Below, one piece after another: positions 42,331 through 54,284 of a stretch of DNA of 64,000 bases. The notes beneath the pieces are model-generated. The model was given only the letters and a program-made list of their open reading frames with translations. It was not told the DNA's origin and made no database searches. The DNA comes from Misgurnus anguillicaudatus. Its lineage: Eukaryota > Chordata > Actinopteri > Cypriniformes > Cobitidae. A program made the position numbers and the translations under genes. The stretch lies in assembly GCF_027580225.2 (NCBI RefSeq), contig NC_073354.2:24511001-24575000 (forward strand). Direction: 5' to 3'. Positions within the stretch are counted from its first letter, which is position 1. Each line of letters starts with the position of its first letter.

Positions 42331-43459
42331 TTAATTGCATTTTTAGAACATGATTTCAGAAATATCTCTTTCCCCATTCATGCACATAGGACTTTAGTCT
42401 TGCATGACTAAAATAACTGCTCAGAGTTGTTGCATACATGGCCGACTAGTGTCGCGACTTCCCTAAAGGGACTTTGACAAAGCGAAGCTTTGGAGTGTCA
42501 TGATAAAGTAAAATCACTCCACGAGAATAAGAAGGGAAAGCATGAGAATTGCTGGGTGGAAATACAAAGTGAAGGCAGATCTTGGAAGGCAAGCACTCGA
42601 CTGCATGCCTAAGAAAGGGGTGTTATCATTCAGCCTATAACACACAGTCAGTCCTGTTTACTCAATCCAGCTCTAAATGGCTTTTCGGTGTTAAGACATG
42701 AAAACCACAAGTGTTGCATCTTCTCTTGTAGATACAATAACATTAGCAGCCACGCTAAACTGCTGGACTCATAGTAATTAGCACAAGGAAAATAACATTA
42801 GGATGCTGCTAATGGAAATCCCTTCCCATGATCCTTCACATAGTCAGACAGTAATTAAAACAGCTCTGCGTGTATAATTACTATGTGGAGTGCTCAGATG
42901 GGTCTGTACTTTATCGGGGATTAAATAACACGTGTCTTAATGAAACACCTACGATACTGTCATCGCCGCTATGATGGCTCATTAATACACTAATATCTGC
43001 TCTTCTGAGAGGTGTGAGGTTGTATATGATTGGGGTATTAGACACAAAAAATGACTCGCATGCACCACATATGCAGAACAACATAAAAGGACAAATAAGA
43101 GCTTTACAAAACTCCATTACATTACAAAACTATTGTGGACAATCTCATTTTTTAGATATATTATAATGTAAATATATTACTTATTTCATGTCTTGGTTAT
43201 GCGTAATTATATTTCTTATGATCACACAAAACTTTACATGGTCATTACATTGCACAATTACATTAGACAAATATTAAATTTTAGATCTATAATTTCCATA
43301 TAATACTTATTTCATGTCTTTTGTCTTGGCTCATGCGCAATAAGTCTTATTTAGATTTAGTATTAACACTCATTTTGGGATGTGCATCAAATGCATCTCC
43401 GTGGCCATTTAAAAATCTCAGCACAAACAAGATATTTATTCCTTGCAAAGTAGATATAC
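42331..43459. other. No supported gene
   Basis: AT-rich unique-looking sequence. Short open frames lack features. Confidence 0.5.
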
Positions 43460-43914
43460 ACACTGCAAAAAAAAATAAAAAATTCAAGAAAAAAAATCTT
43501 AAATTGTCTTGTTTTCAGTAAAAATATCTACAAATTCTTAAATTAAGATGCTTTTTCTTGATGAGCAAAACGACCCAAGAAAATAAGTTCAGTTTTTAGA
43601 CCAAAAATATTACATTAAAGTGATTTGGGCATAAAACAACCAAAAAATCTGCCAATGGGGTAAGAATTTTTTTCTTGAATTTTTCTTGTTTAAGAAAAAT
43701 GTTCAAGATTTTTTTGCTTACCCCATTGCTTGTTTTATGCACAAAACCACTTAAATTTGATGTTTTTGGTCTAAAAACTAGACTTATTTTCTCGGGTCGT
43801 TTTGTTCATCAAGAAAAAGCATCATAATTTAAGAATTTTAAGATATTTTTACTGAAAACACAACAAAAATACTAAGAATGTTTTTCTTGAAAATCATTTT
43901 TTGCAGTGCAGTAT
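43460..43914. mobile_element. Palindromic MITE (CACTGCAAAAAA ends)
   Basis: Begins CACTGCAAAAAAAAATAAAA and ends CATTTTTTGCAGTG. Both arms share 'aattaagatg', 'tcttgatgagcaaaacgacc', 'aaaataagt' and the centre 'ccattg'. It folds back over almost its whole length. Confidence 0.75.
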
Positions 43915-43956
43915 AAAAAATGACTTAATTCCTTAGTATTTTTGTCTTGCTTTCAG

Positions 43957-44052
<96 letters not shown>

Positions 44053-44445
44053 TTAAGATGTATTTTCTTGATGAGCAAAATGACCTAAGAAAATAAGTCT
44101 ATTTTTAGACAAAAGATATAAGCTTTAAGTGAATTTGTGCTTAAAACAAGCAAAAAATCTGCCAATGGAATAAGAAAAATTTTCTTAAAATAAGTTTACT
44201 TTTTTTTATAAACACTTCAAGAATTCAAGAAAAACGTTCTTATTCCATTGGCAGATTTTTTTTTTTTTTTTTGCTTGTTTTAAGCACAAATTTACTTTAA
44301 TTTAAATTTTTTTTGTCTAAAAACTAGACTTATTTTCTTAGGTCATTTTGCTCATCAAGGAAATACATCTTAATTTAAGGTTTTTTAGATATTTTTACTG
44401 AAAACAAGACAAAAATACTAAGAAAGTCATTTTTTTCCTGTGTAT
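43915..44445. mobile_element. Second palindromic MITE of the same family, adjacent, with (TA)n expansion
   Basis: Contains 'gatgagcaaaatgacctaag' and its inverse 'ttaggtcattttgctcatc', 'tctgccaatggaataag' and 'ttattccattggcagatt'. The left arm is interrupted by a TA microsatellite at 43961-44044. The last bases reach 'agtcatttttttcctg'. Confidence 0.7.
43961..44044. repeat. (TA)n microsatellite
   Basis: Uninterrupted TA units for about 84 bp inside the left arm of the MITE. Confidence 0.97.
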
Positions 44446-46227
44446 ATATATATAAATAGATGTGGTAGGGTCATTTTTATGAGTGTGGTATTAAAAAAAT
44501 ATTAAAAACCCCTTATAGCACCTTCAAGTATATCTGCAGCTAATGCACATAACACAAATGACTGCATCATTATGTATCTATTAATATTCAGTCTTCTGTG
44601 TGCCCATATTTTTGCTTCATCAAGATCATATAAAATCGTGCTTAATGTGAGTCCTAATGGAGTCACATCATTACATGACATTCTGAACAAGCACTCCTCA
44701 TTCAGCTTAAGGAATTTGCAGGCGCATCAGCATGCACACAACGTCGCCATAACCACACTAATACAACAAGATGATCAATGCTAATTGGTCTCTTTGGAAG
44801 GTGTACCTTCAAAAATGAGACGTGAGTCACCACAGAGCCCCAATGAAGAATTCAAGCTGCGTCTTTGTGGCAAAAGGTCAGACGCTCACGTCTGCGGCCA
44901 CCCTCGCTCACCTCCTTCTCCTACGCCTGGGCCGAAGCAGTTTTTCCTCTGTCCCTCATAAATACTTTACCCGCCCCCTCCCTGAATAGCTCAGTGGAGG
45001 ACACGGGCCTCGGATGAATGGTGCCCATAAAGCCGGAGCACTCGGAGGTTTCTGAATCTAAAATCGCTATGAGCAGAAGAGACGGTGTATATTTTAGTGC
45101 TTATTCCCCTGCTGTGTCATCCAAGGCAGCTGCGGTGCGCCACTAGTGCAAAGATAGCATTGCTAGGTCACTTAGCCGCGACCCGAGTCATCTTAGACTG
45201 GAATTTAATGTACTTTTGCTGTGTTCAAGTCAAATGGAGCAAGGGCACTTATATTAGATGCATCTTTTAAAGGACACACTGCGGCACGGAAAAATACTCA
45301 AGAGAAGAAATGACTCGTGATGCACGTTTATATACCGAATGTCTGGTAGCTATAAAAAAACTGTGTGTCCAAAAAAAGGAACTAGCACAAAAAGAATAAA
45401 GGAAATAACTCATCTCTGCCCAGAGACAAGTAGATTTGCATGAAAGGACTCCCGTTGAAAATAGAAATAAGAATAGCAGACGTACGAGTTTTAGGGCCTT
45501 GAACCCAATTTTCAAAAAGCGTACCCAACTTATCAGAGGGTTGGAAAGCGTCAAAAAGTTTGTTGCAGTGCGTCTTGTTGGACCCTCGGGGGTTATTTGC
45601 TTCACCAAATATTAAAATTTACTTAATGGTAAATTGTACTTGACTGCTAAACAGGACGTTGCGCATAGCATATTAAAGAAACTGCATATCTCTGCTTAAA
45701 CGCCTCCTGCAGTAGTGGTCGTAGGCACTCAATCAAAACGACAGTAGGGCTACATTATTAGGCAATGAGAATTTTCCAGAAAGCTGGAATTTCTCTGTAA
45801 TATATCAAACCTCTCCACACGAAGCAATGTTTCTTTCAAAAGATGCTTGGCATATGTTTTGAATGCTGGTGTGCAGCTACATGTTCTCATTACAATTCAT
45901 GAGTGTGCGTAAGTAAAGTATGATTCTAGTGCACATACATTTTTGTATTTTTAGATAGACACTAAAATGTACACTATCAATGAGGAGGTGACAGAATCTA
46001 AAATGTAAATAATTTAACATATTAACAACTTCAGTTACATACATAATGATATTAAATTGTTTAAGGTTACAGAATATATTTTTTAGGGTAAAACAACAAG
46101 CCTAATTATTTTAAAAAGACCTGAAAGGTTCGGGTTATGCCAGACTATTAGACAAAGTGTACTTTTAACAATTAAGATGCCATTTTGGGCTGGATGGTTC
46201 CATAAAAACACTCAAACATCTGAAGTT
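44446..46227. other. No supported gene; one GC-richer patch
   Basis: The patch at about 44870-45075 is richer in GC, with 'cctacgcctgggccg' and 'acccgccccctccc'. Nothing in it reads as a coding exon on either strand. It could be regulatory. Confidence 0.4.
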
Positions 46228-46235
46228 CTTTAGAC

Positions 46236-46532
46236 CAGTGGTTCTCAAACTTTTTCAGCGTGCGGCCCCCCTTGTGTACGCCGCATTCCTTTGCGGCCCC
46301 CCCAAACAAAATTTACGACGAAAAACTGTTCTAAAACTCAACTTTTTATTAAACAAAACATATTGAATGATACAAAGTAGTGCTGTTGGTTAGTAGGCTT
46401 ATTGTTTTAGGTTTAATTCCATAGAATTCGTGATGAATTAATTTATTTTATAAAATGTCATAAAGCTGGGGCCCCCCTGGCACCATCTCGCGGCCCCCCT
46501 GGGGGCCCCGGCCCCCAGTTTGAGAACCACTG
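46236..46532 (+). mobile_element. Complete hAT MITE (CAGTGGTTCTCAAAC) with perfect 8-bp TSD
   Basis: Begins CAGTGGTTCTCAAACTTTTT and ends AGTTTGAGAACCACTG. CTTTAGAC is repeated at 46228-46235 and 46533-46540. Interior C-rich/G-rich blocks 'gcggccccccttg' and 'ggcccccctggcacc'. The copy at 10522-10792 is the same family. Non-coding. Confidence 0.88.
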
Positions 46533-46540
46533 CTTTAGAC

Positions 46541-47009
46541 TATAAATATATATGAAAGAAATGGTTTTTCTTTGAGTAGAAATAGAGCTCTTAAAACAGG
46601 ATATAAAATGCATTATTTACTACTCACACATGCACACACCAAAAAGGCCTTACAGTTACATAACACTTTTTTACTATATCTTCAAAAGAAAAATCATTAG
46701 AGGTAATTTTTAATGTCAAATTTGTTTAGTTAAACTGAAACAATCCATTCAAGGTTATCCAATCGTTTGCACTCATGAAGAAATGTTGTACTTCAGGATA
46801 AAATCAGTCACAGACATTTTACAAATGATGCTTGTGCCAGAAACCTCGCACTTCAGTTCAATCATGTGCCAAATGTTGTGTGGCATATGTGATAAAGTAA
46901 AAGTACACCGTTTTTTGAGGACTCCCATTTTTTCATAATTATAAAAAAAGATTAGGTTCATCATCTTCAAAATCGCATTTAGGGAAAACATGAACCTGGG
47001 GGTACTTAT
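46541..47009. other. No supported gene
   Basis: AT-rich, nothing recognised. Confidence 0.5.
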
Positions 47010-47823
47010 GGGTGATTCTCCTGAAATCCAGATTTAGAAGGTGTCCAGCATCAGAATTTCTCAAAAAGCCATATAAGCACATATAAGATTAAGGTCTGAA
47101 CTTACTATAACCATTATTTTTAGAGGATTTAAAAAATATTTCCTATAGAATCATTTACATTTTTAGATTATCATTATCAAAAATTATCATTACGGCAACA
47201 TGATATTACATTAAATATATGCATTTACAAACTCATGTTTCGGTAATGAGAACTAAATAGTTGTCTAGGTACTATGACAAACAAAATTTCAACTTTTATC
47301 TGTAGAGAAAAAATAAAAACTGCTTACCTGGTAGCCATCTTGAGTGTCACAGTCAATTATGTCCCTAAACAAATTTTTGAAAATGTTAGTTCTTGAGGGC
47401 ATAAACAATGATTGAAAATTGTTGCGAAGGATGAGAAAATTGGTCTTGGACACATTTATATTCCTTATTATTGTCTCTACATTTACCAATGATCACCAAA
47501 TACAACATGTTTCTTTACTGTAAATGTTTATATTATAACATGCACTAAAGCTTTTTATTTTTTTTAGATTTTTTAAATTATAAATATTTCCATTTCAAAG
47601 AACCCAAATCCAGTCATGGACACGTTGCGGTAATGAAAATTTTCCCCTTAAATGTGGAAAAAACAACACAATTGTTTTGTATGGTGTCATTTGAAATCAT
47701 GTACAAAATAGTACATGAAGAGATGTTTGTAACTGTATGCTTCTTATTTTGATACTCTTTTTTTACTTTTTTTATCAAAATGTTCCATGACACCTCATAA
47801 ATCTAATTTCGTGAGATTCACCC
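47010..47823 (+). mobile_element. DNA transposon with GGGTGATTC ends
   Basis: Left end GGGTGATTCTCCTGAAATCC, right end AATTTCGTGAGATTCACCC; next to the ends are 'aggtgtcca' and its inverse 'tgacacct'. Flanks read TTAT and TTAG, so a short TTA duplication is possible (Harbinger-like). AT-rich, non-coding. Its left 240 bp recur at 63756-64000 with high similarity. Confidence 0.7.
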
Positions 47824-48183
47824 TTAGATGGACTCAAAAGTAGATGCTATTCTTTAATTATAATTTGACTCAATGATACAATTAAAGAATATTTTTCCAA
47901 TATGTGTCAAAAATTTCTATTTTTATTTTAGGAAGAAAACTTATGAAAATATTAAAATTCTCTCATAATGTATTCACGGTCATGCCATCCCAGATTTATA
48001 TGACTTACGACTCACAAACATATTGTTTGCCTTCAGCAGACACGTATGAACCCATAGTTTTGGTTATTATTAACCCATATATTAACCCATAGTCATTTGG
48101 ATTATTTTATTATATATGCGTGTGCTTTATGGAGCTTTGACATGTTGTGCCCCATATAACAAGATAACATGACAGCATTTTAA
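47824..48183. other. No supported gene
   Basis: AT-rich spacer between two elements; nothing recognised. Confidence 0.5.
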
Positions 48184-48920
48184 AGCAACACTAAGGGGCT
48201 GGACACACCAAAACTTTTAAAAGCGGCTAAAAACGCCTTGAGGACGCCGAATGCCAGCTGTTTTTCAGCTGAGTGCCAGCTTTCTTCAGATAAGCGCTTT
48301 GGTAGCTGTGATACTTCAGCTGCGAGCCGGTTGGTTGCTGTGGTTATGTCCCGCCCCTCCTCCACTGTGATTGGGTGGCCGTGTGAAAACTGACATTGAC
48401 GAGCGGAGCTTTTCTTCCAAAGTTGAACATCTTTCAACTTTCGGTGCTCAGCGCTGAGCGCGGAAAAACCGCCGGGCGCCGGTTTTCGGCGCGGAAGAAA
48501 ACCGCTAGCTGCTGGCTTATTTGAAAAACGCTGAGCTTCCATTGAAAACAATTGCAAACATGCGCCGGCCGCGGGCGTAAAAGCGTTGGTGTGCACGCCC
48601 CCTAAAGAGTTTTTGCTCTTTGCTCCCCCTACTGGTTAGAAGCGGAATTGTCCATTACCACTGTCGTAAATAATTTAGCCTACTGCAGCATAGCTGGCTC
48701 TGATTGGATTGTAGGTCTGCCGTAAAGCAAATTTTTGTAGTTTTCACTTGAACTACAGGACCGCAACCCGACAGTTGGAAACTTCTTTAGTGCGGTTTTG
48801 GCCGATAGAGGGCTGCAAAGTGAATTTCAAAGTGCCGTTCACCCTGTTTCGAGTGGATGAACGACTAAAACGTTTTTGGAAACGTTATTTTAAGGTAAAA
48901 AAAAACTCTTTAGTGTTGCT
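48184..48920. mobile_element. TTAA-flanked element with AGCAACACTAA ends
   Basis: TTAA at 48180-48183 and 48921-48924. Ends AGCAACACTAA and CTCTTTAGTGTTGCT. The left arm is interrupted after 11 bp by a Harbinger-like MITE. Terminal words are close to those of 27239-27513. Confidence 0.75.
48195..48602. mobile_element. Nested Harbinger-like MITE (GGGGCTGGACACACC)
   Basis: Left end GGGGCTGGACACACCAAAAC, right end CGTTGGTGTGCACGCCCCC. TAA is repeated at 48192-48194 and 48603-48605. GC-rich with many GCGC and GCCG words, giving a spurious 138-codon minus-strand frame. Without it, the left arm continues as 'actaaagagttttt', the exact inverse of the host's right arm, confirming a clean insertion. 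Confidence 0.8.
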
Positions 48921-48924
48921 TTAA

Positions 48925-50234
48925 TATAAAATGATTTGTTTGTGTTCAGCTGAAGAAAGGAAATCATACATACAGCATTTGTAATGGCATGAGGGTGGGT
49001 AAATTATGTCAGAAATATCATATTGGATAAACTTTTGCTTTAAACCTCAGAGGCTCAAAGATATAAAAATATGCAAGAAATATTTCCCGCTGGGTTGAAA
49101 TCCCTGACAAAATCTCAAAATAAATGATCTTCTTTTCCAAAGGGATACATCCAGGATCGCATGATCAATTAATTCCTTAAAGTAACTGTCATTGGCACTC
49201 TTTGCTAAAGGCGATTCGGTTGTTCAGTTTCGACCCCCCTGTCCTGCAGTCCCATTCAAGGGTACAAAAATGCTGTTTGATCAGTCTGTGCATTATCTAC
49301 CTACCTCAGGAGTTTCTCATGTCTCTGTAAATCTCTTTCTCTCTCGCCCGTTCCCTCTTTTCTCTTCATCATTCTTCATCTATGAGTGTCTGTTTTTGCC
49401 TCTTGATCTGTGAGTAATGAATGCGCACTCATCCATGCTACACTGCACTCATAATTACTGCTAATAGTCTCTCTCTGGCCAAATGAATAACACTCTTTCA
49501 CTGATTAAGAGAGGTGAGTATGTGAAGATAGTCAGAGACAACAGAGGTATAAGTTTGACTGAAAACAGACGGTGAGTTTGATTAGAGTTGAAGTAAAACT
49601 TCAAATAATAAAATAGGAGGGTCAATTCTGTTTTTGCTTTATTTAAAAAAAAAGGCCATATTGTGTCTTACTTCATATTAACTTTACAACAGCACTATCA
49701 TTCTCATAAACGTGTTGTTGTACTGAGAATCATCACAGCTGTGATTACCTGCGGCACTCGTGCTCATGTGATATTCCTCATGCCGTGGTGCACATAGGCA
49801 GAGCGCACAATTTCAATTTTCCATCTGCTCTTTTTACAAAGATAGTTGCTGTTGTAAGTTGTTTTTGAAGGCGCTCACATCGTGCTGATGCCTACATCAC
49901 TATAACATCTCATGCAGCTGACAACACCAACCAGACAAACAAATTCAAATTCATCACTTCACCAAAATAACAGTGTGGACTATAAAGGTTACATGAGAAG
50001 ACAAAGCAGAATTGATGTACCTTTGAGGAGTAAAGGAATCAGTGCATGATGGTTCTAGGACAAAATGGCCCCGTGGAGGGCCGTTAGCTTCAGTACTGAG
50101 CATATTTTCTTTTTTTAATACCACGTCAGCTTCTACGGGTATGTTCATGGCAAGAGCCAAGTTTAACTATTAAGAGTAAAACTAAATACGTTGTTTAAGT
50201 TTTTTTTCTTTTTAAACATACAACTACATTTAGA
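48925..50234. other. No supported gene
   Basis: Unique-looking sequence with CT-rich patches near 49331-49385. No coding exon recognised. Confidence 0.5.
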
Positions 50235-50389
50235 TTAACTTGGTAGATTAGTCCACTTTCATGAAAACATTTCATGGTGATTTACTCACCCCCATGTAAT
50301 ACAAGATGTTTATGTCTTTATTTCTTCAGTCGAAAATAAATTTTTTCTGGAAAACATTCCAGGATTTTTCTCCATATAGTGGACTTTAA

Positions 50390-50626
50390 AGGCGGAGTCC
50401 ACGATGTTTGAAAAACGCTTTGGAAAAGGAGACAGGCCGACTACCAAAACACAGTTTCAGCCAATCAGCAGTAAGGAGCGTGTCTACTAACCGACATACT
50501 TGCCGGGTTGCGTATGTGTGGGGCGTGTCTATCAACAGAAGTTCCAGATTCTATTGGGGTGGGGGCGTGTTTGTTTAGGTGATTTCAAATATCAACATTG
50601 GCTTTCAAACACCATGGACTCCGCCT
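50390..50626. mobile_element. Nested TTAA MITE (AGGCGGAGTCCACGATG)
   Basis: TTAA at 50386-50389 and 50627-50630. Ends AGGCGGAGTCCACGATG and CACCATGGACTCCGCCT, near-perfect inverse. Internal paired words 'gtttgaaa' / 'tttcaaac'. Confidence 0.85.
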
Positions 50627-50703
50627 TTAAATGAGCCCAATGGTTAAAAGGTCGAAATTGCAGTTTAATGCAGCTTCAAAGAGCACGTCCGCGACTTTAC
50701 ATA

Positions 50704-52208
50704 CAGTCGTATACAAAAGATTGGGCACCCTGACAATTTCCATGATTTTCATTTATAAATATTTGGGTGTTTGGATCAGCAATTTCATTTTGATCTATCA
50801 AATAACTAAAGGACACAATAATATTTCAGAAGTGAAATAACGTTTATTGGATTAACAGAAAATGTGTAATATGCATCAAAACGAAATTAGACAGGTGCAT
50901 AAATTTGATCATTTTGGTGATACCTGTAACTACTTAGCACTGATTAATTGGAACACACAATTGGTTTGGTGAGCTCAATAAGCCTTGAATTTCATAGACA
51001 GGTGCATCAAATCATGAGAAAAGGTATTTAAGGTGGCCAATTGCAAGTTGTTGTTCTCTTTGACTCTGGCAACATGGAGGCTTCAAAACATCTCTCAAAT
51101 GACCTGAAAACAAAGATTGTTCAACATTAAGGTTTAGGGGAGGTTACAAAAATGAAATAAGGTATTTCCTCACTATAAATAGTGAGCAAAATGGAAGACC
51201 ACATGGCACAGTTCTTGTTAGGGCCAAAAGTGGCAGGCCACGTAAAATATTGGAAAGGCGAAGGCTGGTGAGTGGTCCACCTCCAAAGACCTACAACATC
51301 AATTTGTTGCAGATGGTGTCACTGTGCATCGTCCAACAATTCAGCGTACTTTGCACTTTGATGCTAAACAAGCCTTTTCTGCACACACGCCACAAATGGA
51401 GTTGCTTGAGGTATGCAAACGCACATTTGGACAAGCCAGACTCATTTTGGAATAAGGTGCTGTGGACTGATTAAACAAAGATTGAGTTATTTGGTCATAA
51501 CAAGAGGCGTTATGCATGGCAGCAATAGAACACACGCTACCCACAGTAAAATTTGGTGGAGGTTCCATCATGCTGTGGGGCTGTGTGGCCAGTGCCGGTA
51601 CTGGGAATCTGGTTAAAGTTGAGGGTTGCATGGATTCCACTTAAAATCAGCAGATTCTTGAGAATAATGTTGAGGAATCAGTCACAAAGTTAAAGTTACA
51701 CTGAGGCCGGATATTTCAACAAGACAATGACCCGAAACGCTGCTCAAAATCTACTCAGGCATTTATGCAGAGGAACAAGTACATTCTGATATGTTCTGGA
51801 ATGGTCACCCCAGTCCCCAGACCTGAATATCATCAAACCATTAAACCTAACTGAACTGAAGATGTTTTGTAAGGAGGAATAGTCCAAAGTACATTCGTCC
51901 AGAATCCAGACACTCATTACAGGCTATAGGAAGCGTCTAGAGGCTGTTATTTATGCTAAAGGAGGGTCTACTAAATATTGATGTGATTTTTCTGTTGGGG
52001 TGCCCAAATTTATGCATCTGTCTAATTTTGTTTTGATGCATTCACATTTTCTGTTAATCCAATAAACCTCATTTCACTACTGAAATATTACTGAGTGTCC
52101 CTCAGTTATTTGATAGATCAAAAAGAAATTGCTGACCCAAACACTAAAATATTTATAAATGAAAATCGTTGAAATTGTCAGGGGTGACCAAATTTTTGCA
52201 TAGGACTG
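50704..52208 (+). mobile_element. Tc1/mariner-like transposon, decayed
   Basis: TA at 50702-50703 and 52209-52210. Inverted repeats of roughly 200 bp begin CAGTCGTATACAAAAG and end TTTTTGCATAGGACTG; shared words include 'tttataaatatttgggtgtt' type sequence and 'tttgatctatcaaataact'. About 1.5 kb, usual for vertebrate Tc1-like elements. It encloses the transposase pseudogene. Confidence 0.88.
51074..51985 (+). pseudogene. Tc1-like DDE transposase, inactivated
   Basis: Fragments in several frames follow the order of a Tc1 transposase: an N-terminal MEASKHLSNDLKTKIVQH helix-turn-helix start at 51074, then FWNKVLWTD with the first catalytic Asp near 51474, then GGSIMLWGCVASAGTG (from about 51556), then FQQDNDPK with the second Asp (about 51725), and PDLNIIKPL. 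In the last block the third catalytic residue, normally Glu, is Lys (codon 51835-51837). Many stops and frameshifts occur. The intact enzyme would cut and paste the element at TA sites. Confidence 0.85.
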
Positions 52209-52428
52209 TATTACGTAATTACGTTGAAAGGTCACGCATGCCGTATGGGAAACTACCGCTCCAATGTTTAAGTGTGGAGAAGGAAGACATGCACTGTATG
52301 GAGAAAAATCTTTCTCAAAAACCTTAATTTCTTTTCGACTGAATAAAGAAAGACACAAACATCTTGGATGACATGGGGGTGAGTAAATTATCATAAAATT
52401 TTCTTATGAAAGTGGAATAATCCTTTAA

Positions 52429-54284
52429 AAACTTTTTCAAAAGTATCAACATAATAAAAAAGTTCCTTACAGGGATAAAAGTAATACAATAACAAGAAGA
52501 CTTAGGTCTGAGTTTTAAGTGTCCTATCCGACTAGATCCTATTTTCAGCAATTATCAAAATTTATTTTAGCACTCCATCGGAATAAAAGAAATAGGGATA
52601 GCAAAAGAATGAAAGACAGAAGAAGAAAATGATTCCTAAACAGTTTTGAGATAATATGGATATAAAGTGGGAGTAATGTTCTCTTAACAACTTGACATAG
52701 TTTAAAGGGTGAAACAGATGAGAGGGCAAGAGGAGGAAAGGACAAGAGAGAATGGAGAGCAAAAGATAGAAGAGCAAAGTTTAAGAGAGGAAGCTTAAAT
52801 CCAATTTGCCAACATACCACACTAGCACACGTGGTAACACTGTGCATCACATGACAAATTTCCCATCACCACAGAACACTGGAATGAAATGGATTACTAA
52901 AATACTTGCAAATCCCTTTTGGCTTCTGGGAAAACTGTAGCTTGTGGTTCCACGAGAAGAGGCGGCTGAGGGGTGGCGATGGCGGGGATGGGAGTGGGCC
53001 TGTTTGAAGTATTTAAAGCCTGTTTTTCATCCCTAAACCGTTTATAATACCTCACACTATACATTACCACTCCTTGCACTTATTTACATTTCAAAAATGC
53101 GAGATTGACTGCTGAATGTCTTTTCCGCATTCGTTGCCACGTAAACGTTCCAAAAATCCTACGCCACCGAACAGACTGCGTTGTCAATTATTTGATAGAG
53201 GAAATAAATAAATATCATGGCACAAAGCTGCATGACGCAGAGCATGATTGAATAAGGCGGCTTTTGATATAAGCAAACGGATTCGTCTCGTTTGGTTCCT
53301 AAACCACACTAACCGAAGGAGACTTCTGAGAGACTGGCAGGAGCAGCGAGCAATATCTTTATGCTCCAGACGCGATGCAAGCAGACCTCGCCCGAGCCTT
53401 CAGACTGACGTTTAAAGCTTCAAAAACCGTTCCAAACTTTGCCTTCAGCTCCCACACGCAGACGCCAACAGCCGAGCGCACGCTCCTGCGACTCCTCTCT
53501 GTTGCTTTCACTCAAGAGTACGAAATAAATAAATTAAACCATTTCAGAGTCGAAGATAGACGTTTCGCCTCAGCGGATCATCTGTAATTGTCACAAAATG
53601 ACTGAATCATTCAGACATTTTCTTTTTTGCATGCATGAACAACTCAAAAATGAAAACGAGAAGGGGAAATGGATACTGGTAATTGGCAGTAATTGTCTTG
53701 TTTTTTGAGATGGGGAACGGTGCTTTCGCAGGTCAGATGGATTTAAATGCAAATGTGCACAGTTTTTCACAGTTCAGTCTAACTTTAAACCTTTCTCACA
53801 AAGACACGGCCCATTGGTCTGGGCTGGGAAGATTATTTCTTCTTTCTCTTTCTCTCTCTCCTCTGAGGAAGGAAAAGAGACAGGACAGGAAGACAACTTG
53901 TGCTCAAGGTATCTATAATTCAATTTATGTCATTGGGTATTTCAAAGGCCATTTTTAATTTCAACACCCTACTCACATAAATGTATGCCTGAATGAACAA
54001 ACAATCTCTCCCTTTCATGAATGCATTTTCAATACATTTTAGCTGTTGAACACCCGCTGTCAATTTTTTTAGCTGTCAACCCGCTGTTTGGCCTTTTATG
54101 GCCAAACATAATCATGCAACATGTCAAACTCCACAGTAAAGACTTTAAACCCAACTTCTCTATTTTCTATATGTTTCTTTTCTTGTTAGTATTTATATTT
54201 TCTTATTCCAATCTTGTGTTTTCATCTTTTAAGCTCTTTTGCATTCTTGGTGTCCCCAGTTCTTAAAGAATTTAAATGTTATTG
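52429..54284. other. No supported gene; possible regulatory GC patch
   Basis: AT-rich at both sides. 53250-53590 has more CpG than its surroundings and a 70-codon frame (53375-53587) without a recognised domain. A promoter/first-exon reading is possible but unsupported. Confidence 0.4.

Larger units (their letters stand above)
50239..52424. mobile_element. TTAA-type host element containing a MITE and a Tc1 element
   Basis: TTAA at 50235-50238 and 52425-52428. The left arm has 'gattagtccactttcatg' and 'actcacccccatgta'; the right arm has the inverse, 'catgggggtgagtaaatt' and 'aagtggaataatcct'. 'tttctccatatagtg' on the left matches the inverse of 'actgtatggagaaaaat' on the right. The interior is mostly the two nested insertions. 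Confidence 0.7.

Noticed and set aside
48180..48596. 138-codon minus-strand frame
   Set aside because: Lies in a GC-rich Harbinger-like MITE; no recognised protein motif and it spans the element's own terminal repeat.
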